Below are positions 41,620 to 51,117 of a DNA stretch of 51,304 bases, one piece after another. The DNA comes from Pseudonocardia acidicola (lineage in GTDB: Bacteria > Actinomycetota > Actinomycetes > Mycobacteriales > Pseudonocardiaceae). The notes beneath the pieces were generated by a model. The model was given only the letters and a program-made list of their open reading frames with translations. It was not told the DNA's origin and searched no databases. The position numbers and the translations under genes are program-made. The number at the start of each line of letters is the position of its first letter. Within the stretch, counting starts at the first letter, position 1. The DNA lies in NCBI RefSeq assembly GCF_012911935.1, contig NZ_JAAXLA010000048.1, positions 1-51,304 on the forward strand, given 5' to 3'.

Positions 41620-42765
41620 ATGGCACAGCAGAAGACGCTCGAGAGGCCGATCCGCTGGGAGACCGAGGACAGCCGGGAGCGCACCGTGGTCGTCGGGCTG
41701 CTGGCCGATCCCGGGCTTCCCACCGAGATCGCCGAGCAGCTCGCCGGGGAGCTGCCGGGAATGCTGGCCGACCAGCCCCGAGAGGGGATGCGCTACAGGT
41801 TCACGGTGGTCTCGGAGACGCTGCGCCGTCGCGGGGACGCCCGCGGGGAACGGCTGATCGACCTGGCCGCCGCCCGGCGCGAGCGGGAAGGCTGGGACGT
41901 CGCGATCTGCCTGACCGACCTGCCGGTGCACAAGGACGGCCATCCCATCGTGGCCGAGCTGAGCCGGGACGCAGGAGCGGCGTTGCTCGTCGTGCCGGCG
42001 CTGAAGGTGCTGCACCCGGTGGAACAGGCCCGCGACGTCGTCGCCGGGTTGATCCTCGAATGGGCGACCGGAGAGACCGACGAGCCCCTTCGGCGACTCG
42101 AGGAGCGGGTGCCGGGCCTGCATCGGGTCGAGCCCGACGACGACGACATCGACCTGCGGCTGACCAGTTCGGCAGGACAACTGCGGATGCTCGCGGGGAT
42201 GGTGCGGGTGAACCGGCCGTGGCGACTGGTGCTCGGGCTGCGCAGTGCGCTCGCCGCGGCCCTGGCCACCGCGGCCTTCGGGCTGGTGAACAGCCCGGTC
42301 TGGCAGGTCAGCGGGGCCATGAGCACGGCCCGCCTGTGGGTCGCCATGGTGGTCTCCCTCGCCGCGATCATCGGCTGGCTGATCCTGAACCACGGACTGT
42401 GGCAGCACCCGGGGAGCGACGACCCGCGGGAACGCCGCCGGATCCGGCTCTACAACGCGGCGACGCTGTTGACCCTCGCGATCGGCGTCCTGGTGTCGTA
42501 CCTGGTGCTCTTCGCCGGAACCACCCTGACCGGCTGGTTCGTGGTGGTCCCGCGGGTGCTCTCCAACGCGATCGGACGGCCGGCGGGGTTCGTCGACCAC
42601 CTTCGGCTCGCCTGGCTGGTCTGCTCGCTGGCCACCATCGGCGGCGCCCTCGGATCCGGCCTGGAGTCGACCGAGACGGTGCGCAGCGCGACCTGGGGCA
42701 CCCGGTACCGGAAGAACCGGATCCACGAAGAACAGCGACAGCGGTCCGGGACCAGGAGCGCGTGA
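41620..42765 (+). CDS. Membrane protein of unknown function with N-terminal cytoplasmic alpha/beta domain
   Basis: 381 residues from ATG 41620, with AAGGGGG upstream. Residues about 20-190 form a soluble alternating alpha/beta domain (RTVVVGLLADPGLPTEIAEQLAG, WDVAICLTDLPVHKDGHPIVAE). Four membrane helices follow (about 203-225, 235-255, 288-312, 338-358), ending in a basic cytoplasmic tail. No active-site motif is recognised. I recall similar uncharacterised proteins in other actinomycetes. Neighbouring genes give no functional hint. Confidence 0.78.
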   Translation: MAQQKTLERPIRWETEDSRERTVVVGLLADPGLPTEIAEQLAGELPGMLADQPREGMRYRFTVVSETLRRRGDARGERLIDLAAARREREGWDVAICLTDLPVHKDGHPIVAELSRDAGAALLVVPALKVLHPVEQARDVVAGLILEWATGETDEPLRRLEERVPGLHRVEPDDDDIDLRLTSSAGQLRMLAGMVRVNRPWRLVLGLRSALAAALATAAFGLVNSPVWQVSGAMSTARLWVAMVVSLAAIIGWLILNHGLWQHPGSDDPRERRRIRLYNAATLLTLAIGVLVSYLVLFAGTTLTGWFVVVPRVLSNAIGRPAGFVDHLRLAWLVCSLATIGGALGSGLESTETVRSATWGTRYRKNRIHEEQRQRSGTRSA

Positions 42766-43065
42766 CGCCGGCCCCACCCAGGCTCCCGGCGGGCCCATGG
42801 ACGGGAGACGGCGGCGGCCCGAGGAGCCGGGCAGTGCGGCGGGCCGGGTCGACCAGCCGGTGGGCGGGGCACGGGCGCGGACGGCGCAGGCGGCACCACA
42901 GCCGGGGTGGGGGCGGGCCGGGCCGCCGGGTCTGGCGAGCCGTGTCTGCGACTCGCAGATGAGCAGGGCCTTCCGGCGTGCCGCGTGGGACCTTCAGCCC
43001 TACGCAGGCCTGGGCTCTGCGCCGACGGTCTAGCTCCGGATGCAACCGAGGCCGAGGCGCGCGGA
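42766..43065. other. Intergenic region upstream of the fdrA-like gene
   Basis: 300 bases without a supported gene. It contains a 15-bp palindrome (42945-42959, listed separately) about 110 bases before the fdrA-like start, and presumably the promoter of the fdrA-ylbE pair. No terminator for the upstream membrane-protein gene is recognisable. Confidence 0.5.
42945..42959. promoter_or_regulatory. Perfect 15-bp palindrome, probable operator of the fdrA-ylbE pair
   Basis: TCTGCGA-C-TCGCAGA has 7-bp arms around a single central base. Its size and position, about 107 bp before ATG 43066, suit a dimeric regulator of the GntR or IclR kind. No regulator gene lies next to it. Confidence 0.5.
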
Positions 43066-44706
43066 ATGCTCTACTCGATCATCAAGCCGAACACGTACCA
43101 GGACTCGTTGCGGCTCATGCAACTGAGCAACGCCCTCAACGGCACCAACGGAATCAATCGGGTGTCTGTCATGATGGGGACGCCGACCAACAAAGACATT
43201 CTTCGCGGCGCCGGACTCGACACCCCCACCCTCGATGATGCCGGTCCGACGGACCTCGTGATCGTGGCCGATGTCACCGGCACCGCGGTCGGCGACTCAC
43301 TGCTCGCAAAAGTGGACGAATTCCTCAGCTACCGGGCGCCGGTGTCCGGCCGATCGGGATTGCGTTCGGCCCGCTCGCTCGAACGGGCGGTGGGCATCCT
43401 CGGCCAGGCGAATCTCGCACTCGTCTCCATTCCCGGGCAGTACGTGGCATCCGAGGTACATCGACTCCTGGACCGGAACATCCACGCCTTCATCTTCAGC
43501 GACAACGTGAGCACGTCCGACGAGGTCGCGCTCAAGAACAGGGCGCGTGAACGCGGACTGCTCGTGATGGGCCCTGATTGCGGAACCGGGCGCATCGGCG
43601 GGCTTCCGCTGGGCTTCGCCAATGCGGTCCGCGACGGGTCGATCGGCCTCGTCGGAGCCTCCGGTACCGGGCTGCAAGAGGTCATGGTGCACATCGACCG
43701 GCTCGGCGGCGGGGTGTCGCACGCGATCGGCCTCGGCGGACGCGATCTCAGCGCGGAGGTCGGCGCGATCACGTGCCTGCAGGCATTGCGGGCATTGGAC
43801 GCCGATGCGGCCACCGGCGTCGTCGTCCTCGTCGGCAAACCCCCCGCCGCGAGCGTGCGCGACGAGGTGATCGGCGTCGCCGGCACGCTGTCCACACCGG
43901 TCGTCGCGATTCTGCTGGGGGAACGCCCCGAGACGGACGTCGAGGGCAACGTCCATTACGCGCGGACCCTGGAGGAGACGGCACAGGTGGCCGTGGAACT
44001 GGCGGGCACGCGCGCCTCCCGCCCGGTGGCGCTCCGCCCCGGGCAGCGGCGGATCACGGCCCTCTACACCGGAGGGACCCTGGCGGCGGAGGCCGCCATG
44101 CTGGTCGGGGCCTCACCCGGCTCGACCGGCCACGAGGTGATCGACCTCGGCGACGACGTGTACACCCGCGGGCGGCCGCACCCGATGATCGATCCCTCGT
44201 TGCGCACCGAGCGCATCCCCGCCGTCTTCGACGACCCGCAGAACGCGGTCCTGCTCCTCGACGTGGTGCTCGGTCACGGCGCCCACCCGGATCCGGCCGG
44301 ACCGCTCGCCGCAGTCATCGCCGACGGCCTGGCCAGGCTGCACGCGACCGGCCGGGATCTCGCCGTGGTGGCGTCGGTGTGCGGCACCGAGGACGACCCC
44401 CAGTGCCTGAGTGCACAGACACGGATCCTCGAACAGGCGGGCGTCACCGTCCTGCCCGGCAACGCCGCCGCGGTCCGCCACGCCATGGCGATCCTGCAGC
44501 GACGTGACGCATCGACGGCGACCCTGCCCGCCACGCCCGAGCCGATCCGCCGGTTGCTCGCGGAACCGCCGCGGATCGTCAACATCGGTCTGCGTGAATT
44601 CGCCGAACCCCTGATCCGGCTGGGTGCGCAGGTCGTCCACTACGACTGGCAGCCGGTCGCCGGTGGCGATCGCAGACTCCAGGCGCTCATCGACGCCCTG
44701 AAGTGA
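43066..44706 (+). CDS. fdrA: FdrA/AllF-like protein (acyl-CoA synthetase-like fold; oxamate carbamoyltransferase subunit family)
   Basis: 546 residues. It carries the FdrA layout: an N-terminal regulatory-like part (SIIKPNTYQDSLRLMQLSNAL), then succinyl-CoA-synthetase-like domains with GLLVMGPDCGTGRIGGLPLGFAN, SIGLVGASGTGLQEVM and RRITALYTGGTLAAEAAML, and a final domain with VLLLDVVLGHGAHPDP. In E. coli, fdrA, ylbE and ylbF (renamed allF, allG, allH) together form oxamate carbamoyltransferase, the late step of anaerobic allantoin use. Here fdrA is followed by ylbE only. ATG 43066 matches the family start. Third codon positions are slightly less GC-biased near the 5' end than in the neighbours. 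The activity in this organism is uncertain. Confidence 0.85.
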   Translation: MLYSIIKPNTYQDSLRLMQLSNALNGTNGINRVSVMMGTPTNKDILRGAGLDTPTLDDAGPTDLVIVADVTGTAVGDSLLAKVDEFLSYRAPVSGRSGLRSARSLERAVGILGQANLALVSIPGQYVASEVHRLLDRNIHAFIFSDNVSTSDEVALKNRARERGLLVMGPDCGTGRIGGLPLGFANAVRDGSIGLVGASGTGLQEVMVHIDRLGGGVSHAIGLGGRDLSAEVGAITCLQALRALDADAATGVVVLVGKPPAASVRDEVIGVAGTLSTPVVAILLGERPETDVEGNVHYARTLEETAQVAVELAGTRASRPVALRPGQRRITALYTGGTLAAEAAMLVGASPGSTGHEVIDLGDDVYTRGRPHPMIDPSLRTERIPAVFDDPQNAVLLLDVVLGHGAHPDPAGPLAAVIADGLARLHATGRDLAVVASVCGTEDDPQCLSAQTRILEQAGVTVLPGNAAAVRHAMAILQRRDASTATLPATPEPIRRLLAEPPRIVNIGLREFAEPLIRLGAQVVHYDWQPVAGGDRRLQALIDALK

Positions 44707-44721
44707 ACGGAGAAACCCGTC

Positions 44722-45999
44722 ATGGCGACATACAGTTCCATCGACGACGCGAATGCAGCTGTCGCCCAGAAGATCATCGACGCGCAGCCGCGGCTCGTGG
44801 ACGTGGTGCCCGCGAAGACCGTCATTCCCGCGCTGGAGGAACGACTCATTCTGCACGCCGGCCCACCGATCGCATTCGAGGACATGCCGGACCCGGTGCA
44901 GGGAGCGGCCATCGGGGCGGCACTGTTCGAAGGCTGGGCGCAGGACGAGGAATCGGCACGCCGGGTGTGCGCCGAAGAAGTTCGGCTCGCCCCCAACAAT
45001 GACTATCGCGCGGTCGGGGCGATGGGCGGCATCCTGACCGGGAACATCCCCGTGTTCGTGGTGGAGAACGCCACCGACGGGAATCGCGCCTACACGAGCA
45101 TGCACGAGGGCGAAGGCAAGGTGCTGCGCTTCGGCGTGTACGACCGGTCCGTGGGCGACCACCTGGTATGGATGCGCGACGTCCTCGGCGCCGGCCTCTC
45201 GGAGGCGCTGAAGCTGCTCCCCGACGGCGGACTGGCGATCAACCCCGTTCTGGCCCAGGCGGTCACCATGGGCGACGACTTCCACGTGCGCATCACGGCC
45301 GCATCGAGCCTGCTGTTCCGAGAGCTCGCACCGAAGCTGGTGCGGGTCGGCATGGATCAGGAACACCTCGAATCCGTGCTGGACTTCCTCTCCGGGAACG
45401 TCAACTTCTTCCTCACGCTCGGGATGGCAGCAGGCAAGGCGGCCCTGGACGCCGCGGCCACCGTCAACGCGGGCAGCGTCGTCACCTGCATGACACGAAA
45501 CGGCCGGGAGTTCGCGATCCGGGTCAGCGGGCTCGGTGACCGCTGGTTCACCGGACCCGAGGAGAAGCTGGACACGCTGTACTTCCCCGGGTTCACCGAC
45601 GCGGACGCCTGCCCGGACTGCGGCGACAGCGCCATCATCGAGGCCTACGGCTTCGGCGGCCTGGTGGCGGTCGCGGCTCCCGCCGTGCAGCAGATGGTCG
45701 GGACGGGCCAGGGCGGCTTCGCCGACGCTCTCGCCACCAGCGAGGAGCAGTCGGAGATCGTGGTCACCCACAACCCGAACATGCCGATCCCGAACTGGGA
45801 CTTCACCGGCGTGCCCGTGGGGATCGACGTCCGCAAGGTCGTGTCGACGGGGATCGCCCCCTTGATCACCACAGCCGTCATGCACAAGGAGCGCGGCATC
45901 GGGATGGTCGGGGCCGGGAAGGTCCGGGCCTCGATGCCGTGCTTCACCTCGGCCCTCGAGGCCCTCGCCGAGGCGCCGGGGGCCACACCGACGGCCTGA
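44722..45999 (+). CDS. ylbE: YlbE/AllG-like DUF1116 protein
   Basis: 425 residues, close to the usual DUF1116 length of about 420. Recognisable blocks are LILHAGPPIAFEDMPDPVQG, APNNDYRAVGAMGGILTGN, VFVVENATDGNRAYTSMHEGEG, MTRNGREFAIRVSGLGDRWF and NWDFTGVPVGIDVRKVV. It starts 15 bases after the FdrA stop, with GGAG upstream, so the two are one transcription unit. In E. coli the partner AllH (YlbF, DUF2877) and a carbamate kinase complete the pathway; neither is encoded here. The gene ends six bases from the convergent GH6 gene. Confidence 0.87.
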   Translation: MATYSSIDDANAAVAQKIIDAQPRLVDVVPAKTVIPALEERLILHAGPPIAFEDMPDPVQGAAIGAALFEGWAQDEESARRVCAEEVRLAPNNDYRAVGAMGGILTGNIPVFVVENATDGNRAYTSMHEGEGKVLRFGVYDRSVGDHLVWMRDVLGAGLSEALKLLPDGGLAINPVLAQAVTMGDDFHVRITAASSLLFRELAPKLVRVGMDQEHLESVLDFLSGNVNFFLTLGMAAGKAALDAAATVNAGSVVTCMTRNGREFAIRVSGLGDRWFTGPEEKLDTLYFPGFTDADACPDCGDSAIIEAYGFGGLVAVAAPAVQQMVGTGQGGFADALATSEEQSEIVVTHNPNMPIPNWDFTGVPVGIDVRKVVSTGIAPLITTAVMHKERGIGMVGAGKVRASMPCFTSALEALAEAPGATPTA

Positions 46000-46005
46000 C
46001 CCGGA

Positions 46006-47094
46006 TCAGGACCCGACACTGCGCCGCGCCAGGCCCAGCGCGTACTCCGGCCACCACTGCCCGGCGGACGGCTCGCCGGGCCGGCAGGCACCGTCCGACT
46101 CCCCCGGCCGCTTGATCCACAACAGCGCGTCGACCCGGGCGTTGCCGGTCTGCGTGGTCGGCGCCTCGCCCAGCCCGCGCCCGGGTGGATTGCAGAACGA
46201 CGGGGCGCCGTCGACCGTCGAACCGGTGAGCCGGCCCTGCCCGTTGCGGCTGGTGTCGATCACGAAATGCGCGCCGCCGAGCTTGTCGGACAGCTCGGTG
46301 CCGAAAGCGATCACGTCGGGCGTCGGGAAGAAGTTCGCCACGTTGAGGCTGAAACCGTCGGCCCGCCCGATACCGCTGCGCTGCAACGCACCCGCCAGCG
46401 CGCCGGTGTCGGAGATGAAGCCGGGGTTGCCGGCGTCCAGGTACACCGTGGCGCCGGCCCCCTTGAGCGCGTCCACTGCCTCACCGAGCAGCACGTACCG
46501 CTCGTCGCGCAACGCGCCGTCGACACAGCCCGAGATCTCGTGCGGCACCGCGTCCGGCTCGAGGACCACCGTGGCCGGCCGCCCGGCCAGCCCGGCCACC
46601 AGCCCCGAGGTCCACGTCCGGTAGTAGCCCCCGTCGGGGGCGCCGCCGCCGGAGAAGCTCCCGCAGTCGCGGTGCGGGATGTTGTAGGCCACCAGCAGCG
46701 GCCGCTGCCCGGCCGCGGCGGCGCGATCGGTGAACGCGCGCACCTGCGCGGTGACCTCGGCCGCGTCGCCGGTGACCCACAGCGGGAACGGCCGGTCGGC
46801 GATCTTGCGGATCTGCGCGGCGTCGTCCGGGCGGTCGGCCTGCCACTGCCGTACCTGCGCGGCCGCGGCGGTCTGCGGGTCCACGAAGAACCCCGAGGGC
46901 GCCACCACGTCGGCCGTACTCCGCGGCGCGGTGGTCCCGGGCTCCGGGGCCGACGACACGTAGGCCACGACCGCCCCGGCGAGCACCACCACCGCCGCGG
47001 CTGCTGCGGCCACCAGCAGCGGGACCCGTCGCGTGCGCGCCATGGGTCGCGAGTCTGACATCCGGCGCCGGCCGCCGCGCGCCGACGACCTCAT
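46006..47094 (-). CDS. cslZ: GH6 endoglucanase of the csl operon (CslZ-like)
   Basis: 362 residues from ATG 47094, which overlaps the GlxA stop (ATGA); ATG 47061 and 47043 are alternatives. One hydrophobic segment (about 25-47) anchors or secretes the protein. The catalytic domain has both GH6 signatures: VAYNIPHRDCGSFSGGG with the pKa-modulating Asp and TVVLEPDAV with the acid Asp. Also present are HFVIDTSRNG and LWIKRPGESDGAC. All catalytic positions are intact. In Streptomyces, cslA-glxA-cslZ make, modify and trim a beta-glucan at hyphal tips; this gene holds the third position of that locus. Confidence 0.9.
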   Translation of the reverse strand: MRSSARGGRRRMSDSRPMARTRRVPLLVAAAAAAVVVLAGAVVAYVSSAPEPGTTAPRSTADVVAPSGFFVDPQTAAAAQVRQWQADRPDDAAQIRKIADRPFPLWVTGDAAEVTAQVRAFTDRAAAAGQRPLLVAYNIPHRDCGSFSGGGAPDGGYYRTWTSGLVAGLAGRPATVVLEPDAVPHEISGCVDGALRDERYVLLGEAVDALKGAGATVYLDAGNPGFISDTGALAGALQRSGIGRADGFSLNVANFFPTPDVIAFGTELSDKLGGAHFVIDTSRNGQGRLTGSTVDGAPSFCNPPGRGLGEAPTTQTGNARVDALLWIKRPGESDGACRPGEPSAGQWWPEYALGLARRSVGS

Positions 47095-49058
47095 GTGACG
47101 TGCACCCATCGGGCCACCGACGGCGTCCCGGCCTCGTTCACCAGGAACAGCATGTAATAGCCCGGAGGCACCAGCGTCGGCTCGCCCGGGAGAGCGAGCC
47201 CGAGCGACCCGTCGGGGTTGCGGGTGATGTCGAGAGCCACCGAACGCTGCTCGACGTCGGTCGCGTGCGTGACCGCGCTCGGCCGGATCAGCCGGGCCGA
47301 GGCGATCGTCGCGGCGTCCGGCGACGACACCGTCATCGACCCACCCGGCTTCGCCTCCGCCGGAGCGTCGGCGATCACCGGCTGCGGACCGTGGAGCAGG
47401 TAGGGCGGGGTGTAGATCTCCAGCCGCTTCTCGAACGGCGCCGGCTTCTGGTTGTCCTTGTCCGCGAACAGCGGGTTCCCGCCCATCGTGACGACCTGGC
47501 CGTTCGGCAGCAGCAACGCCTCACTGTGGTAGTCCCGGCCCACCGTCGGGTCGGCCGCGGCCGTCAGCGTGTTCGTGTCCGGGTGGTAGAAGGTCGCCAC
47601 CAGGTTGTCGCTGGTGCCCTTGCCCCGGTAGTCCCGCGACCCGCCGGTGATCAGCAGACTGTCGTCGGGCAACTGGACGACGTTCGGGTACCGCGTCGGC
47701 AACGGCAGATCCGGGCCCGCGGTGAACCGCGGATCCTGCTGCTTCAGGTCGATGACGTCGATCCGCGCCGTGGACAGCGGCGACTCACCGACCCCACCAC
47801 CCCCGACGACGATCATCTTCTGGTTCTGCACCGGACCGGCCCACGCCGAGCCCGAGGTCTCCAACCGGTCGGCGTCACGTATCCCCGGCACCGGGGTGAA
47901 CGTGTTGTGCTCCAGGTTCCACAGGCCCGGGGTGCGGCCGGCATCGGCAGGGCCGTACCCGGCGTTGGAGCCGGAGTAGAACAGCGTCCCCGGCGTGCCG
48001 GTCTGGAACAGCGCCGGATAGGTCGGGAAATACCGGAACAGATCCGGGCGCTCGGTCCACGACTTCGTGGCCGGGTCGTAGACCTCGTTCTGCCCGGCCA
48101 GGATCTGGCCCGTCCCGTCCAGCCCGGACACCGCCAGCACCTCGCCGTTCGGCAACCCGGTCAGCGTCGGGTACCAGCGCTTGTACGCCATGTCGCCGAC
48201 CTTCACGTACCGCTCGCTGACCGGGTCGAACTCGTAGGAGTCGGCGATGCCCTGGAAGTCCTGCTTGTCGAGGGTCATCTTCTGCGCGAGGCCGTACAGG
48301 TTGTTCGCATCCGCGCCGGTGAGGCCCGTGATCGCGTACTGCGCCGGGGTCGTCGTGACCCCGGCCCGGCCGGTGTCCTCCGACTCCACCCACACCGTCG
48401 TCTGGCTCGCCGTGACCGTGACCGGACCCTTCCGTGGCGTCGTCTTCGTCGCCGGCGGCAACGAGAAAGCGTTGGTGGCCCGGTACTTGCGGCCGTCCTG
48501 GGCGACGAACTCGGTGCCCTCGGGGAAGTCGCGCCCGGCGTCGGGGAACTCGTTCTTGACGACCATCGCGCCGGCCGCGCGCGTCACGGCGCCGTCGAGG
48601 ATCTCGTAGCGCTGGGTGCCGCCCGCGACGAGCAGCTTGCCGTCGGGCAGGAACGCGTGCCCGCCGCAGAACAGGTCGGCCGGGGTCGGGATCAGGCGGC
48701 TCTGCCCGGTGCCCGGGTCGTAGAGCAGGGTGCGGAACGTACCGGCGTCGAAACTCTGCTGGTCGTTGCCCGATCCGGCGACGATCAGCAGCTTGCCGGT
48801 GGGCAGCAGAGCCGCGTGGATCGCGTTGACCTTCAGGTCGGCGGGCAGCTCGACGACGTCCCACTTGCCGTACCGCGCCTGGTACTCCGGGCTGTTGATC
48901 AGCATCTGGTGCCGGAAGTCCTGCACGAACGCGATCGCCGGCGGCACGTTCACCGCCAGCAGCACGGTGGGCAACGCCACCAGCGCCAGCACCCGGCGTC
49001 GCCGCTGCAGCGACCTGCCCGCGCGCCGGATCCCCCGCCGCAGCCACGAGCGCGTCAC
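47091..49058 (-). CDS. glxA: GlxA-like copper radical oxidase (galactose-oxidase fold)
   Basis: 655 residues from GTG 49058 (GTGA overlap with cslA). An N-terminal membrane segment (about 24-45) anchors it outside. The Kelch beta-propeller follows. LFCGGHAFLPDGKLLVAGG carries the Cys expected to form the Cys-Tyr cofactor, YKRWYPTLTGLPNG and RDYHSEALLLPNGQVVTMGG supply Tyr and Tyr-His copper ligands, and SAVTHATDVEQR in the C-terminal DUF1929 domain the second His ligand. In Streptomyces lividans GlxA works with CslA in deposition of a tip glycan. The set of ligands looks complete. The match of individual residues to the published enzyme is by motif, not alignment. Confidence 0.91.
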   Translation of the reverse strand: MTRSWLRRGIRRAGRSLQRRRRVLALVALPTVLLAVNVPPAIAFVQDFRHQMLINSPEYQARYGKWDVVELPADLKVNAIHAALLPTGKLLIVAGSGNDQQSFDAGTFRTLLYDPGTGQSRLIPTPADLFCGGHAFLPDGKLLVAGGTQRYEILDGAVTRAAGAMVVKNEFPDAGRDFPEGTEFVAQDGRKYRATNAFSLPPATKTTPRKGPVTVTASQTTVWVESEDTGRAGVTTTPAQYAITGLTGADANNLYGLAQKMTLDKQDFQGIADSYEFDPVSERYVKVGDMAYKRWYPTLTGLPNGEVLAVSGLDGTGQILAGQNEVYDPATKSWTERPDLFRYFPTYPALFQTGTPGTLFYSGSNAGYGPADAGRTPGLWNLEHNTFTPVPGIRDADRLETSGSAWAGPVQNQKMIVVGGGGVGESPLSTARIDVIDLKQQDPRFTAGPDLPLPTRYPNVVQLPDDSLLITGGSRDYRGKGTSDNLVATFYHPDTNTLTAAADPTVGRDYHSEALLLPNGQVVTMGGNPLFADKDNQKPAPFEKRLEIYTPPYLLHGPQPVIADAPAEAKPGGSMTVSSPDAATIASARLIRPSAVTHATDVEQRSVALDITRNPDGSLGLALPGEPTLVPPGYYMLFLVNEAGTPSVARWVHVT

Positions 49059-50935
49059 GCCACCGCCCCCATCTCATCGGACGCCGCCCGGGGCGCGGCG
49101 ATCACCACCGTGTTCACCTCGGCTGCGGCCTGGACCAGCGCCGCGGCCGGGAGCTGGGTGCCGTCGGCGGGCGGAGGGGCGTCGTCGCTCAGCCACCAGA
49201 TCGCCACCGGGGCCACGCTGATCAGCAGCGCCAGCGCCGGCCACATCATCACGTCGACGTTCGCGTAGCCCTGCAGCACCGCCGCGACCAGCGCCGCCGC
49301 GAGCGCGCCCGCCCACAGCAGGTGCCGGCGGAAGGTCGCCAGCCCGTCCCGGCTGCCGGCGCCCTGCTTCGGCGTCACGACGAACCGTGCCGGCCGCCGC
49401 AGCAGCGCCGCGATCAGCGACGACGCGTAGATCGGCGCGGCCAGCACCGACATCGCCATCCCGCGGATCCCCGGGGAGCCCGCCGGCTCGTACGGGCTGA
49501 CGTTGTAGCGCCGGTTGCGCACGTACACCCACAGCTGGAACAGCGTCGCGTCGACGTAGAGCGCCAGCCACAGCTCCGGCGGCACGACGATGCCCGACAC
49601 GCCGAACGCCAGGTAGAGCACCGCGTTGGCGCCGCCGAGCAGCCAGCCCAGCGCCATCGACGGGTAGAAGGTCGTGATCAGGACGTAGTGCAGCGCCCGG
49701 CCCGGGGCGAGCCGGCGCAACCGCCGCCAGAACGTGCCCGAGAGCAGCTCGAACGTGCCGCGCGACCAGCGCAGCTGCTGGCTGTAGTAGTCGCTCCACG
49801 ACGACGGGCCCTCACCCACCGCCACGACGTCCGGGGTGTAGACCGAGCGCCACCGCGAACCCGTCGCCGGGTTGCGCCGGGCGTGCAGCGCCAGCCCGGT
49901 GGCCATGTCCTCGGTGATCGAGTCGGCGAACCCGCCGACGCAGCGGATCGCGTCGAGCCGCACCGCGTTGTTCGTACCGACCAGCATGGCCGCGCCGTAG
50001 GCGTTGGCCGCGCGCTGGATGACGCTGTGGAACGGGAACTGCTGCGACTCGGCCGCCTTGGTCACGAAGTTGTCGCAGTTCGCGTAGCACTGCGGGCCGA
50101 CGACGTACGCCACGTCGGGGTCGCGGAAGTAGCCGAGCATCCGCTCGGCGTAGCCGGGCAGCGGCACGTGGTCGGGGTCGACGGACAGGAACACGTCGTA
50201 GCGGTGGCCGTACGCGTCGATCCAGGCGTTGTAGTTGCCGTGCTTGGTGCGCGCCTTGAACGGCCCCGACGGCTGGTTGTACTCCTCCCGGTGGCGGCGG
50301 CTGAAGTGCCGGGCGCCCTCCGCCGCGCACATCGCGCGGACCTGCGGGTCGTCGCCCTCGTCGAGCAGCCAGACCTCCAGGGTCCCCGGGCAGCGGATCT
50401 TGCGGGCGGCCCGCAGCGTCGCCCGCACCATCTCCAGAGGCTCCTTGCCCGGCACGATCGTGGTGAGGAAGGCGACCCGCATCCCGGGGTCCGGCCGGAC
50501 CGGGATCGGGTCGCGGGCCAGCAACGAGGCCAGCGACAGCGAGAACACGTTGACCAGCCGCAGCCCCTCGACCAGCCCGATAGACGCGATCACGAGCACG
50601 TTCGCGGCCAGCGCCCACCCGCCGCCGTCGACCTCGGGGTGGTGCCAGGGTGCGAGCAGCCACAGCACGAACCCGAGTTCGAAGACCACGTTCACGACGA
50701 TCAGCAGGGTCGAGCGCACGACCGCCCCCCGGCCGCCCGCGCTGATCAGGCTGCGGTAGCGGACGCGGTACTCCCCTTCGGGCGGATCGGTCACCGGGCC
50801 CGCGAGCTCGGTGAAGCCCCGCAGCGCTGCGGACGCGGCGTCCCCCGCATGCAGCGCTGTTCCGCCTTCGTTCGACAACGTCCCCCCCAGGTCGACCCGC
50901 TGGTGCACGAGAGGGAGGAACGCGTCCCGGCTCAA
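49055..50935 (-). CDS. cslA: CslA-like cellulose-synthase-like GT2 glycosyltransferase
   Basis: 626 residues if TTG 50935 is used; TTG 50878, with a G-run just upstream, is an alternative. About 70 cytoplasmic residues precede two helices, then the GT2 domain: WLLDEGDDP (first Asp), FLSVDPDHVPLPGY (DxD), SITEDMATG (TED) and SQQLRWSRGTFELL (QxxRW). This is the full set for processive beta-glycan synthases. Five or six more helices follow, and then a soluble tail. It synthesises and extrudes a beta-glucan, which GlxA oxidises and the GH6 enzyme trims. No PilZ domain is present, so direct c-di-GMP control is not suggested. It leads the three-gene operon. Confidence 0.9.
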   Translation of the reverse strand: MSRDAFLPLVHQRVDLGGTLSNEGGTALHAGDAASAALRGFTELAGPVTDPPEGEYRVRYRSLISAGGRGAVVRSTLLIVVNVVFELGFVLWLLAPWHHPEVDGGGWALAANVLVIASIGLVEGLRLVNVFSLSLASLLARDPIPVRPDPGMRVAFLTTIVPGKEPLEMVRATLRAARKIRCPGTLEVWLLDEGDDPQVRAMCAAEGARHFSRRHREEYNQPSGPFKARTKHGNYNAWIDAYGHRYDVFLSVDPDHVPLPGYAERMLGYFRDPDVAYVVGPQCYANCDNFVTKAAESQQFPFHSVIQRAANAYGAAMLVGTNNAVRLDAIRCVGGFADSITEDMATGLALHARRNPATGSRWRSVYTPDVVAVGEGPSSWSDYYSQQLRWSRGTFELLSGTFWRRLRRLAPGRALHYVLITTFYPSMALGWLLGGANAVLYLAFGVSGIVVPPELWLALYVDATLFQLWVYVRNRRYNVSPYEPAGSPGIRGMAMSVLAAPIYASSLIAALLRRPARFVVTPKQGAGSRDGLATFRRHLLWAGALAAALVAAVLQGYANVDVMMWPALALLISVAPVAIWWLSDDAPPPADGTQLPAAALVQAAAEVNTVVIAAPRAASDEMGAVA

Positions 50936-51117
50936 TCAGACGCAGCCACCCTCAAGCACTCGATCGGGTGATGGGTGGTCGTCGTTACGCCACGCTCGAC
51001 GGTGAAGTTCGCGAAGTTCATGCCCATATAGCACAGCTGACGCGCGCGAGAGACCGGTTTTCTCTAGACCAGTCGAGTGATGCCCTGACACGCCCCGTAT
51101 CGCAGCGGTACCGGTAC

